Shown here one piece after another: positions 1-13,000 of a stretch of DNA of 64,000 bases. The notes beneath the pieces are model-generated. The model had not been told where the DNA came from, made no database searches, and was given only the letters and a program-made list of their open reading frames with translations. Where the stretch lies: positions 1,975,325-2,039,324 of the forward strand of contig NC_092287.1 of assembly GCF_036320965.1 (NCBI RefSeq). Direction: 5' to 3'. Made by a program: the position numbers and the translations under genes. Each line of letters begins with the position of its first letter. Within the stretch, counting starts at the first letter, position 1. Source of the stretch: Panulirus ornatus (taxonomy: Eukaryota > Arthropoda > Malacostraca > Decapoda > Palinuridae).

Positions 1-27
1 ATTTAAGGGAATATCTGTCAGCTATTT

Positions 28-250
28 ATCCCTGGGGATAGGGGAGAAAGGATACTTCTTGCATATTCCCTGCGTGTCAAAGAAGGCGATTAAAAGGGGT
101 GGGAATGGGGGATTGGAAATCCTCCCATCCAGTTTGTGCCTTTACAAAAGATAGAATAGAGTAGGGGCAAAGTGAGGATTTTCCCTTCTAAGGCTCAGTC
201 CTCTGTTCTCGAAGCTGCCTCGCTAGTGCTGGAAATGGCGAATGTATATA
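28..250 (+). mobile_element. ~220-bp interspersed repeat (SINE-like family A), copy 1
   Basis: Starts cctggggataggggagaaag and ends near gcctcgctagtgctggaaat. It is one of about a dozen copies in this window (others at 5745-5975, 9428-9667, 48266-48495 and 58440-58662). Its 3' end resembles the LINE 3' tail described at 9725. No tRNA-like promoter boxes are recognised at its 5' end, so the head is of unknown origin. The rest of 251-923 is DDX47 intron with no feature. Confidence 0.75.
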
Positions 251-923
251 GAAAAGATCTGGTAACTACATTTTTTTTTCAAAATACATAGATTATGTTA
301 AACAAGAAAGACATAAATGGCTGGCTCAAGGTTAAGATTTACCTTTAAATGGGATCAAGGCATGGGAGGTAAGTAGGAAGATATATAGGTAAAGAGTTGA
401 TGATATGGATAATTTGAATGTACAATGGAATGATAGGATTGCTCAGAGTTTTCCTTTTTTTGTGTGTTTATGGATTATCTCATCTGAGAGATGACTTATT
501 TTTAGTGATATATCTCATTTCTTGCATTGTAAACAGAAGGTAGCTGGTTCACACATGAGATAACCAACCCATACATGCTGAATTCTATAACCTATGTTTA
601 CATACTCTTTTGAGTTCATGGCACTAGCATATGTAAATATATACTTTGGTCATTGTGCTAGTATCATTGTAGGAAATGGATAGGGGATGATAGATAAAAC
701 TTACTTTGAGTGAACTTTTGTACAGTAATTGTAACTGGTAAAATCAAATTCTTGAAAACTTTTGAGTAAGTGGAAGTTTTTATTGGTTGCTGAGAAGTTT
801 GGGAAAGATTCTGCCTGATATCAATATGGGAAATACCATATTTTAGATTGGGAGCAGGGAAGATGAAGCCATGATAAGAGTATTATATGATGAAAAATTA
901 CATAACATGATTTTTAAACACAG

Positions 924-1088
924 ACAGAGATGTCATAGGCCTGGCAGAAACTGGATCTGGAAAAACTGGGGCTTTCGGACTTCCATTACTACAAGCCCTA
1001 ATATCTCGACCCCAGAGACTGTTTGGTCTTGTTCTTACACCAACAAGAGAATTAGCTTTCCAGATTAAGGAGCAGTTTGAGGCTTTAG
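924..1088 (+). CDS. DDX47: DDX47 in-window exon 1 (motifs I and Ia)
   Basis: Encodes [17 protein letters not shown] followed by [20 protein letters not shown]. The ATP-binding P-loop (AETGSGKT) and motif Ia (PTRELA) are intact. The acceptor could be the AG at 922-923 or the AG at 926-927; both give the same frame from GAT at 929 onward. The donor is G|gtgagt, leaving one base of a Gly codon that is completed by the next exon. Confidence 0.93.
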
Positions 1089-4000
1089 GTGAGTTATTAA
1101 AACCTTGGTAGATTATTAGGAGCTCAGCAATTATATGTCCATTATTTCAGACTTACAGACTTTGTACTCTCCGTTTATTCTATTCCTTTCCAAAATGCAC
1201 TGAGGAGTTGTTAACAGAAGAGCAAGGCATGTATGCAAGGAGTTAAGGAGGAGGATGAGTTGTTTTGCATTAAGCATGTAAGATGTTACCATGGCTGTGC
1301 AATCATTATGGGGACAGGATAGTGAGAGAAAGAAATGTAAGGGCCTTTGAGTAAGGGGCAGGTCTGTGATATGGGTGGAATGAGCATGTTAGGTGAATCA
1401 TTTGCTTCTGTGTAACCTTTGGAGATATTAATTTCAAAATAGAAGGACTTACTTTAATCCTCAGGACACTTTTTTCTGTTTTGAGAGGATGCTTTTTCCA
1501 AAGGATCTTTGCTCTGCCTTTTCTTTCATTAGATGGACACAGAAATATGAATAGTTTACTGAGCAAATGTGAGATTGGTTGCCGTGGAATGTATTGTACT
1601 GGTTTTGGGAGGGCAGAGAATTTGTGATTTTTTTTCTAAAAAGTTTGCTGGAAGTGTGATGCATGGGCGTGGACATTCAACAGCTTTAGGGTAGACATTG
1701 TTCTCCAAACAGAATTGGCATCTTGAATTACAGAACATCTTTTCATTATATGAACAGGCAAGGCAGTGGGTGTAGCATGTGTAGTTATTGTAGGAGGGAT
1801 GGATATAACCCAGCAAGCATTGGAGCTGGGAAAGCGGCCTCATATAATCGTGGCCACACCTGGACGACTTGTAGATCACCTTGAGAAAACTAAGGGGTTC
1901 AATCTCAAAGCACTTAAGTACCTGGTAAGTTGGGATATTTTGCCATTGTCTTAGAGTCTATCTTCTATGTAGAAAAAAAAAAAACATGTTCCCCTTCTAT
2001 CTTAAAAGTTTGTCAAGCTGCACATCATGGTATCAGTTGTGTATTCATGTCTCTGATATACTTTGATGAATATTGAATATGAATTACCATTATACTGGTA
2101 ACCATTTGGACTGCTGTGTCACAGAACAAGGTAATTACTTATTCTGCTTTCTTGCCAACAAAATTCCTTTGCTTGTACAGGTAATGGATGAGGCAGATCG
2201 AATCTTGAACATGGATTTTGAGGAGGAGGTTGACAAGATATTGAAAGTATTACCGCGGGATAGACGAACAATGCTTTTCTCTGCTACTATGACCAGTAAG
2301 GTGAATAACTGATGTTACATAGTTTTGATAATGTTTCATAATTCATGGGAAGATTCCATGTATATTATTGTTTGTGTTATGAGAGATCACCAGCTGTTGG
2401 TTTCATAGGGAAGTTTTGCCAGAGGAGTAGAAGAATCTGGGAAGGATAGATAACTGGAGACCTAATGGTTCATGATGAAGTTAAATGCTGGTGGAGAGAA
2501 ATAATGTTTTGTGTTTCTAATCTTTTATATAATAGATAAAAGATAGTAAGGCAGAAGGCACTTCCCCACCCATCACTCCCTTAAGCATAAAAGGTGGCAG
2601 GAAAGTAGCCAGAGTACACTGATACAGATAAGTTATAAGAAAGTGTGAATAAGAATGATAACCAAATGTTGCTGTTTAGTGTCAGGACGTATAAAGTTGC
2701 CAAGGTAAACCATGTATTAATCTTCAGGCCTTGGCTGTGGTTTTAGTGCATTTTACATGGCATAGAAAATAGTTGTGTTTAAATAAGGGCATTGTTTGTT
2801 CTCAACACTACCTTATTAAGGTGATAGAAGCAATATGGTGATCTTTTTTTTTTTTTAGCACATGTATACCAGCTTTAGCCAGCCTGGGACAAGTCAGTTA
2901 ATTGACATATATCCTGTAGGAAAATGATTTGAATTAATTTGTATTCATGAATGAATAATTTTCTTTCATTGTTGCTTAACCAAAATCTTCTTCATCAGGT
3001 GAACAAACTGCAGCGAGCACATTTGAAAGATCCTGTTAAAGTAGAGGTGTCATCCAAGTACCAGACAGTGAGCAAGTTACAGCAATACATGCTCTTCATT
3101 CCATGCAAGCATAAAGTAAGTTGTGGACGATCAAAAGTAATTGTATGAAGAAGTACTGTGCAGTAGATTGGAACTTTTGCTTGATCTTGCTTTTTTTTGC
3201 AGTTTCCCAAAACATAGCAGTAGAATTTGAGTTGAATACTCTTCTCCATAATCAAATAGGTTTGTATGTTTGCTGTTGTGAAATGAATAAGTCAAATTGT
3301 TTATTTGCTTCAGATATGGAGAATTTATTAGAATCCATGAAATCCATATTTTCAAGTCTTTTACTAATTTGTAGATAGTGTATCATAGCATGAACAAAAT
3401 GAAGAGATAATAGTTCTAAACTTTTCGTAAACTTTATGATGTAAGAATGTTTTGAGATTTTGAAAAATGGATTTCAGTTTTGCTTTTTTAAATAAATTCA
3501 CGTTATTTTCAGAATTGTAGTGCTTAAATTTAAGATTGGCACTTAATGATTTCTTAAGATATTGCAGGTTATGCTGTAGTTAGCTGGTTTATTGGAGGCA
3601 TCATACTAAATCAAGACATCTTGTTTCGTTATGAATTACTTGAAAGATTATGTCCATGCTTTGAAATGGAGGCCTTCATAAGTTTTCAAGAAGTTTACAG
3701 ATTTTCTGGCAACATTATTCTTAGAAGCTGGGTTCATGCATGGATGTTGAAGCATTTCATGATAAAATACTCTTAACAACTTCATCGGGATGTGATAGTG
3801 ATGATGAGTGGGATTCTAAGAGAGTATAGCATAAAATTGCATTGCATTGTATGATATTATGTTAACATGTTTTTTGGTCTCATGTTTCAAGTTATCCAAG
3901 AATATTTTACTTGAATTACCTTCCAGTAAAAGGTACTATTCACTATGATAAAAATGATGGTCTTATGTGCTCATACCAAGAACTTTAGGATACTAGGAGA

Positions 4001-7000
4001 TTAATAGGTCCATGAATTAATGTCACTCACACTGTTTGTTACTTTTCATTTTTGCCCCATAATGAAGTAATATAGTATTTTTATTGGAATATGTATACTT
4101 GTCTGACAAGTTGTCACCTGAACAGAGGAGCACATGGTAGTGGATCATTTGTATATTATTTTCAGGCCATTTGCCTCCCAAACAGTTTCTACTGAACCAA
4201 TACTGCATTCAGTTTTAGTCCAGTTGTGCACATCTTTTTCCCTGTTCCAGAATTGTATATGGCAGTGTAGCTGTGCATTCTTGTCTAACTGATTGGAATA
4301 TGAAGATCTGTTAAAGAAAATAAGTTTTGCAGATAATATTGTAATTAGTTGGTTTATTAGGGTTTTTGAGGTGATTCCCAAAAGGAATGGGTCTCAGAGA
4401 TACAGGTAGATAGGTAGACTGATACCATGTATATTTTGCTTTACTTTTGATATTGGGAAACTTAGGATGTTGGACATATTTTTTATTAGATTTTTCAGTG
4501 ATCTTGGTTTGAATAGTTACCATTGACCCACATGAAGAAGGTTGAAGGGATGTATGATTATTTAGCACATCAGTGACCTCTTTTACTCTCATTAACTGGT
4601 TTGCCAAGTCATTACATACATATGACTAATTCCTTATCCTGAAAAACAGAAAATCAGTTTTTGAATTGCAAGACCTCGAGAAACCATGAGATATACAAAT
4701 TGTCCTCCCATGTTTCCCACAAAATTTGAAATTTTGGAACAGACATTAATATGGCAAATCTGAGGAAAAAGCCAAGTAGATTTGCCATTGCAGATAGGCT
4801 TAAAAGGCTTATATCTGCTCTTCTTTTATATAAGTACAGAAGCAAGTCTTTGATAAAACATTTTTTTCTAGCTCATGAGCCATCAGTGTACTTATGATTG
4901 CTTTAGTTTTACTATTACTCACCTGCAGAGTATTAATGGGTGATAAATTTGCAGCACATCTACCTGGCCTACATCTTGAATGAGATTGGAAACAAGTCAG
5001 TCATAATCTTCTGCGCTACAAAGCTGTCAACTCTTAAAACTGCGCTGATGTTGCGAAACCTTGGATTTACAGCAATCCCTCTCTATGGTAAAATGTCTCA
5101 GAACAAACGCTTGGGAGCATTACATAAGTTCAAAGCTAAAGAAAGGTCTATTCTTCTAGCAACAGATGTAGCATCTAGGTAAGAATATTTGGGTACATAT
5201 ATTTTCTTTTGGAAAACCATGGTACATCTAGAAGGATCTTTTATGATGAAGAAAAAGGCAGCAAACACTTTCCTGTTCCTTTTACCTTTAGTTTCACTAC
5301 CATTCTTCAACATCTGTCACATTACCCCATCTCTCCCCCCAGTTTTTCTGTTATTAGGTACTTTCCTGCTTCTCTCAGTTCTTATTTAGTGACCTATGTC
5401 TTCTTTGTATTCTTTCATATATTGTAAAGCACTTTTCATGTTTTTAGAATTAAGCCTCTTTCATTGGCAGTTTCTCAGACTTTTTTTTTATTCAGTACAA
5501 TCTAACTTTTACCTCCTTTTTACTCCAGTTTATTTTATAATAGTTTGTTTGTCTCCCATAGATTTTTATTCATATTTTTGAAGGACCCTCATCTACTTTC
5601 CATTTGTTCATTTTCATTCCTTTTTAAACATATGCACTCAAGGCCTTTTATCCAATATTTTCTTTCAGTTCATCACTATATTCTGAAGATTCAGCTTTAC
5701 CTCCAAATTATCTTCTCTAAAGTTCTTTTTCTTTTCTTTTAAACTATTCGCCATTTCCCGCGCTAGCGAGGTAGCATCAAGAACAGAGGACTGGGCCTCT
5801 GAGGGAACACCCTCACCCGGCCCAATTCTCCGCTCCTTCCTTTGGGGGAAAAAAAAAAAAAAAAAAACCCGAGAGGGGAGGATTTCCAGCCCCCCGCTCC
5901 CTCCCCTTTTAGTCGCCTTCTACGACACGCAGGGAATACGTGGGAAGTATTCTTAATCCCCTATCCCCAGTTATCTTCCTTATACCTATTGTCATTCAGC
6001 CATGTTATTCTTCCCCTTCTGCCTTTTCTTGCAGTGTCACACACTTGTATAGTGGCCTTTGCTACTGCTCTTTTTAAATGCCTCTTCTACACATCATTAT
6101 TTTGTAAAGTTTTATCACTCCCAGATTTCCTTTAACAGTCATGGATATTAAGTTTTATAGTTTCATTATTTTATCATACCTCTTGTTGTTTTCACATTTC
6201 TAGTCTTATGCCACCTAAATTAAGAGGCTAACCTACTTTATTTTCATATAATCTAATCAGCCATCACTTATCCCCTTCCTAGATTTCACATCATACAGTA
6301 TGATTTTTATCTTATTATTGTGTGCCTTCTCTGTAAATATGGACATTTGTATGATGAAAGTATTTATTTGTGTTACCTGTGATGTACATTTACAGTAACC
6401 TTTTAACACTAGTCATTTTCACTCACCCAAGCATTCATGTAACCCATGTTTACTGTTCTGAGCAAATATCTATATGCGGTCTACCCCATACAGATGGGAA
6501 AGGAGTTAGGGTTGATACTCATACTCATTAATCATTCTTAAATAACCCTTGTTGAGTCCCCAGTCCTGAGTGATATGTTCTGAGAATGCTGGTAATATTA
6601 GAATGAATCAGTCTAATTTGGCTTCTTTTCCACAGAGGTCTTGACATTCCTTGTGTGGACTTCGTGATTAACTTTGATGTTCCAATGCACAGCAAAGATT
6701 ACATTCATCGGGTTGGTAGAACTGCTCGTGCTGGGAAATCTGGTAATGCAATTACCTTTGTTTCCCAGGTATGTATTTAAATAGTATATAATATGTAACA
6801 GAAAATTATTTTGATTAGGTAGATTAGGATATTTTCTAGGTAGTAGGTTAATTGAGTTAGTAGTAGTTTGTAGGCAGCCACTGACCAGAGTTATATTACT
6901 GGCACTACCCACCTTGGTATCGGGAGTGTTGGTGATGATTGCATAGTAAGCCAACATGTTAGTGGTTGTCAAGTTGCACTCCTCTGACCCATGTAGCTGT

Positions 7001-10000
7001 CATCTCTTTCTGCCTCACCTACACTGGGACTGCTGGCATTTTATCCAAAAATACAATATCTCCTTGTTTCACATGACGCTTTACTCACACAACTTAGTCT
7101 ATGTTTTTCTAAATTTTCCTGCAGAGACTTATGCACTATTCCTGCCTTTTAGCAGAATGTTTGGAGCATTAGATAGAATCCATAGTTAGTAACAGTAGAC
7201 AGGAGCAGTAGGTATAAACAGAAGACAGGAGTAAGTGTTAGGAATATTAGGCTTAAGTAGTAGGTTGGAACATTGGGCAGGAGCGTTAGGTAGACATGTT
7301 ACATAGAAGTAGTTGGTAGGAACATTAATTAAGAGCCTCAAAACATTGCACCTGAAGTGGCCTATTAAGGGTGAGGCACAAAAGTCCAAGAAGTGGTACT
7401 GGAGTTCCCCAGTAAATGGGACTCTTGCTGTGGGCTCTCCTTTGAGGGAGTTCCTGGAGGTAACAGCCATCGGAGTTATAGATAGAATAATAGACCAATT
7501 GGTTTTGGTTGCTCACAGAAGAAAATTATCCATAGATAATATTATTCTTAGGCTCAACTCATGCTCTAGTATATTGATGGATGGTCTGCTTTGTAGTCTG
7601 AAATTTGAACAAACTCAGTCAGTGCTGTTATTCTGGTTCTTTGCCTTTATTTCCTCCCGCTACTTCTTTCTTATGAAATACAAGGGAGGGTTTCCAGCCC
7701 CTTTTAGTCACCTGCCACAGTATGGAGGGAATACATAGGAAGTATTGTCTCTCCTCAATCTCCAGGTAGTAGGGGTTCAGGTTTTGGTGCATGGCAGCTC
7801 GAGAGTGGATGTGTGTGAATGAAGCGATTTCTTCTGCTCCTAGCAGAACCTTGATAATGTGGAAAATGGTGAACATTTTTGAAAATTATCTTTCTACACT
7901 TCCACACATTTGTTGTTGCCCTTATATATATATATATTTGTTGAGGTGTCCTGTCTTTTCACATATTTTGCTTTCGTGGTGCATGCTGTTGTGGGTGTGT
8001 CTTACTTATATGGTAGTTAGAGCAGGAAATGTAAGTTTTCAGTAAATGTATTCAGCATTGCTCTTCGCTCTTTGACTCTGTAAGCCATTGATATAACATT
8101 GAATTCTTTGGGGACTAGTACATGTGGCAACAGGAAGAGATGTGTGTGAATCAGATAGACTAGGTTTGTACGTGATGTATACAAGGAAATGCATTGCATG
8201 CCATTATGAATTAAGTTCTTCAGTATATTTTTTTTGGGTATGATATGATTAAATGGAATGGAATAATATTGGTATGCAGTGAATAAGAAAATGCTGTTGA
8301 TTTTTGTTAAGTACTCATATGGAGGACCCAGATGTTGCAATGAATTTCTCTGCTAGAATAATTAAACACTTGCATTGCTGATAAAGCATATGATAACAAT
8401 ACTCATTTTGTTGGAATGCACATAGCACCTTTTGTTATTTAATTTAGTTGGTTAGGTAAGATTTTTGTATTACTTTATTGATTATATGCAGGAGCTAGTG
8501 AATTAGATATTTCAATGGATTGATTGTCATGAATCCTTTGTAATCAAAGAATTTTTTCTCAGTATGAAGTGGAAGTTTATCAGAGAATCGAACAGCTTTT
8601 GAACACCAAGCTAGATGTTTATCCTACAGTAAAGGAGGAAGCTATGATACTTGAGGAGAGAATAGTAGAAGCAGAGAGATGTGCCAAATTGGTAAGTAAA
8701 TTTGAAATTGCTACGTCATCCTTTGGTCACTGTGATGCATAGGGAGATTGGATGATTAGCTTATATAAGACCAAAAGTTAAATAAAAAGTGGAGACCTGA
8801 CAACGTGTGTTTTGAAATTTAGCAAAAACGGGTATTTATATGATGTTCCTTTCTACTACAGATGCTCCTTGCCTTACACTGGGGTTACATTCTAATAAAC
8901 CCACCGTAAGTTGAAAATACATTTGATACTGTGCATCTTACCTCCTGAACATTATAGCCTAACCTACCTTAAGTGTTTTCAGAACACTTACATTAGCTTA
9001 CAGTTGGGCAAAATCATCGACATACAGCTTATTTTATAATAAATTGTTGAATATCTCACCATGGTAAAGTTGGAAAATTGTAAGTCGAACCATCATAAGT
9101 CCGAGCTCATCTGTACATTCTATATGAGCCATAGCTATATCCACCACCATAGTGTAGCGGTTAGCATTCTTGACCATGGTGTATTCACAGTCTGCCCAAG
9201 TTCAAATTGTTGTTGTGGCAGTTGGTCCACAGTCAACCCAGCTGTTCATCCACCCTCAGGGAAATGGCAAATATGTATGAAAAATATATTTATTTATTAT
9301 ATTTGATCGCTGTTTCCCACATCAGCAAGGTAGCGCCAGGAAACAGACGAAAAATGGTCCATCCACTCATATACACATATATATATGTTAACGCCCATAC
9401 ATGCACATATTTTTCTTTTTTCTTTCTTTCAAACTATTAGCCATTTCCCGCATTAGCGAAGTAGCATTAAGAACAGAGGACTGGGCCTTGAGGGAATACC
9501 CTCACCTGGCCCAATTCTCTGTTCCTTCTTTTGGAAAATTAAAAAAAAAAAAAAAAAAGACGAGAGAGGAGGATTTCCAGCCCCCCGCTCCCTCCCCTTT
9601 TAGTCGCCTTCTACGACACGCAGGGAATACGTGGGAAGTATTCTTTCTCCCCTATCCCCAGGGATAACATGCACATATACGTACATATACATATCAACAT
9701 AGACATATACATTTACATATGCATACATATTATTTATTTTTATTTATTTTGCTTTGTCGCTGTCTCCCGCGTTTGCGAGGTAGCGCAAGGAAACAGACGA
9801 AAGAAATGGCCCAACCCACCCCCATACACAGTGTATACACACACACACGTCCACACACGCAAATATACATACCTATACATCTCAATGTACACATATATAT
9901 ACATACACAGACACATACATATATACCCATGCACACAATTCACACTGTCTGCCCCCATTCACAGACATATACATATATATGTATACACATGTACATCTTC

Positions 10001-13000
10001 ATACTTGCTTGCCTTCATCCATTTCTGGTGCTACCCTGCCCCACAGGAAACAGCGTTGCTACCCCCTGCTTCAGCGAGGTAGCGCCAGGAAAACAGACAA
10101 AGAAGGCCACATTCGTTCACACTCAGTCTCTTGCTGTCATGTGTAATGCACCAAAGCCACAGCTCCCTATCCACAGCTAGGCCCCACAGACCTTTCCATA
10201 GTTTACCCCAGATGTTTCACATGCCCTCGTTCAGTCCATTGACAGCACGTCAACCCTGGTATACCACATCGTTCCAATTCACTATTCCTTGCATTACTCT
10301 CACCCTCCTGTGTGTTCAGGCCCCAGTCGTGCTAAATCTTTTTCACTCCATCCTTCCACCTCCAATTTGGTCTCCCACTTCTTGTTCCCTCCACCTCTGA
10401 CACATATATCCTCTTTGTAAATCTTTCCTCACTCATTCATTCCATATGTCCAAACCATTTCAACACACCTTCTTCTGCTTTCTCAACCACACTCTCTTTA
10501 TTTCCACACATCTCTCTTACCCTTTCATTATTTATTCGATCAAACCACCGCACACAACATATTGTCCTCAAACATTTCATTTCCAACACATCCACCATCC
10601 TCTGTACAACCCTATCTATAGCCCATGCCTTACAACCATATAACATTGTTGGAACTACTATTCTTTCAAACATACCCATTTTTGCTCTCCAAGATAATGT
10701 TCTCTCCTTCCAAACATTCCTCACTGGTCCCAGAACCTTTGCCCCGTCCTCCTCCGTGTGACTCACTTCCATGGTTACATTCACTGCACTGCTAAGTCCA
10801 CTCTCAGATATCTAAAACACCTCACTTTCTCCAATTTTTCTCCATTCAAACTTTCTTTTTCTTTCATACTATTTGCCATCTCCCGCATTAGTGAGATAGC
10901 GTTAAGAACTTACATCCCAATTAACCTGTCCCTCAACCTTGCACTTATTCTTATTTACTCTCAACTTTCTCCTGTCACACACTTTTCCAAACTCAGTCAC
11001 CAACTTCTGCGGTTTTTCACATGAATCAGCCAGTAGAGCTGTATCATCAACGAACATCATCTGACTCACTTCCCAGCCCCTTTCATCCCCAACAGGCTGC
11101 ATACATGACCCTCTCTCCAAAACTCTTGCATTTACCTCTCTAACCACCCTATCCATGGGGACATCACACACCCCAGCTGCAGACCCACATTCACTGAGAA
11201 CCAGTCACTCTCCCCTCTTGCTACTCATACACATACATCCTTGGTGAAAACTTTTGAATGCTACTAGCAACTTACTTCCTACACCATATATACTCTTAAG
11301 CCCTTCCACAAAGCTTCCCTATCAACCTTATCATATACCTTCTCCAGATCCATGCTACATTCAATCCATCTGCTTTTCTAAGTGTTTCTCGCACACATTC
11401 TTCAAAGCAAACACCTGATCCACATCCTCTACCACTTCTGAAGCCACACTGCTCTTCCCCAGGAAGGTTGACAAAGAGAAGAGGATATTTATGTTGGAGG
11501 TAGAGGGAACAAGGAAAAGCAGGAGACCACATAGGAGGCGGAAGGATGGAGTGAAAAAGATTTTGAGTGATCATGGCCTAAACATGCAGGAGGGCAAGAG
11601 GCGTGCAAGGAATAGAGTAAATTTATAAGGATGTGAAATGTCTGGGGATAAACCGTGGAAATGTGTGGGGCCTGGATGTGGTTAGGGAGCTGTGGTTTCG
11701 GTGCATTACACATGACACCTAGAGACTGAGTGTGAATCAATGTGGCCTTTTTTGTCTGTTTTCCTCTGTGTTTCCTCGATGACACGGGTGGTGATGCTGT
11801 TTCCTGTGGGGTTGGGTGGTGCCAGGAATGGACGAAGCCATACAAGTATTGATATGTACATGGGTATATATGTATATGTTCCCATGAGTCCACTGGGAAA
11901 ATGAAACACAAAAATTTCCCAAGTGCACTTTCGTGTAATAATCACATCATCAGGGGAGACACAAGAGAGAAATATAAGTCAGTTGATATACATCGAAGAG
12001 ACGAAGCTAGGACACCATGTTTACCCAATTACAGTTTCAGATCACTTTGCCTTATAGGAATTAGACTAGAATAGTCATATTCAGCACTGTTGCCTCTTCA
12101 GGAGAAGGGCAGTCTAATACAAGCTTTGAAAGTATAAGAATCCTTCCTGATTCAAGTTTGTGTAGAACTTAGCCTAAAAATGGATGTAAGTGTACTCTGT
12201 ATGTTTGCTGCAGTGAGCTGACATGATTTAAATATTGATAAGTCTACAGAGACTGGTATCCAATCTTCTGGTGAATCAGCTGGCTCCTGTGAAGCAGCAA
12301 CTTTAAAGTCATACGTCTAATGAAGTGGATTTCTCTCTAGGTTAGGATTTTAACCAGGATGTAAGCCAAACATTAACTGAGTTGAGTGTGGAGGTAGGTG
12401 TGTCATCATCCTCCCAGTCTTCAGTGCACTCGTTTTAGCAGCAGAAATAAAGAAATTACAGAAAGAACATTATAGCTGAAGTTTATCAGCTCAATGGTTG
12501 CATTTAAGAATTCAGCTATACAGTCTCTTTTTGTATACATGTGAATTTAGAGCTTTTTAAGATGATGCGTAGAGTTCATTGCATTATATTTTTGCTGGTG
12601 TTCAGGATATAATCAGGCTCAGGAAATATTTTTCTATTGGAAACTTTTATCTCAGCCAAGGTAAGAGTGAGATGAGAGTACACACTGCTTTTCCACCCAT
12701 CTTATTCATTTAGTTGCTTTTGGGGAAAAAGGTGTACTTTTGCCTCCGTATAGGTTGAAGAACCACAAGGAAAGGTTTTGGCATCAAATGTTGGATTCAG
12801 GTCAGAGGGGAAATCTTTTGTTGTGTCTGTGAATGGCTTATCATTGACTTTAGGGCTTCACTTTAATCAGCAACAGGGAAATCATGAACATCTTTGGAGT
12901 GAGATATTCTCCAAAGTGACTGTGCTACTTGTCATCCATTGATGATGATATGTTCTTTCTGAAGGTGACTTACGGTCACGATGCAACTACATGCAGTCAG

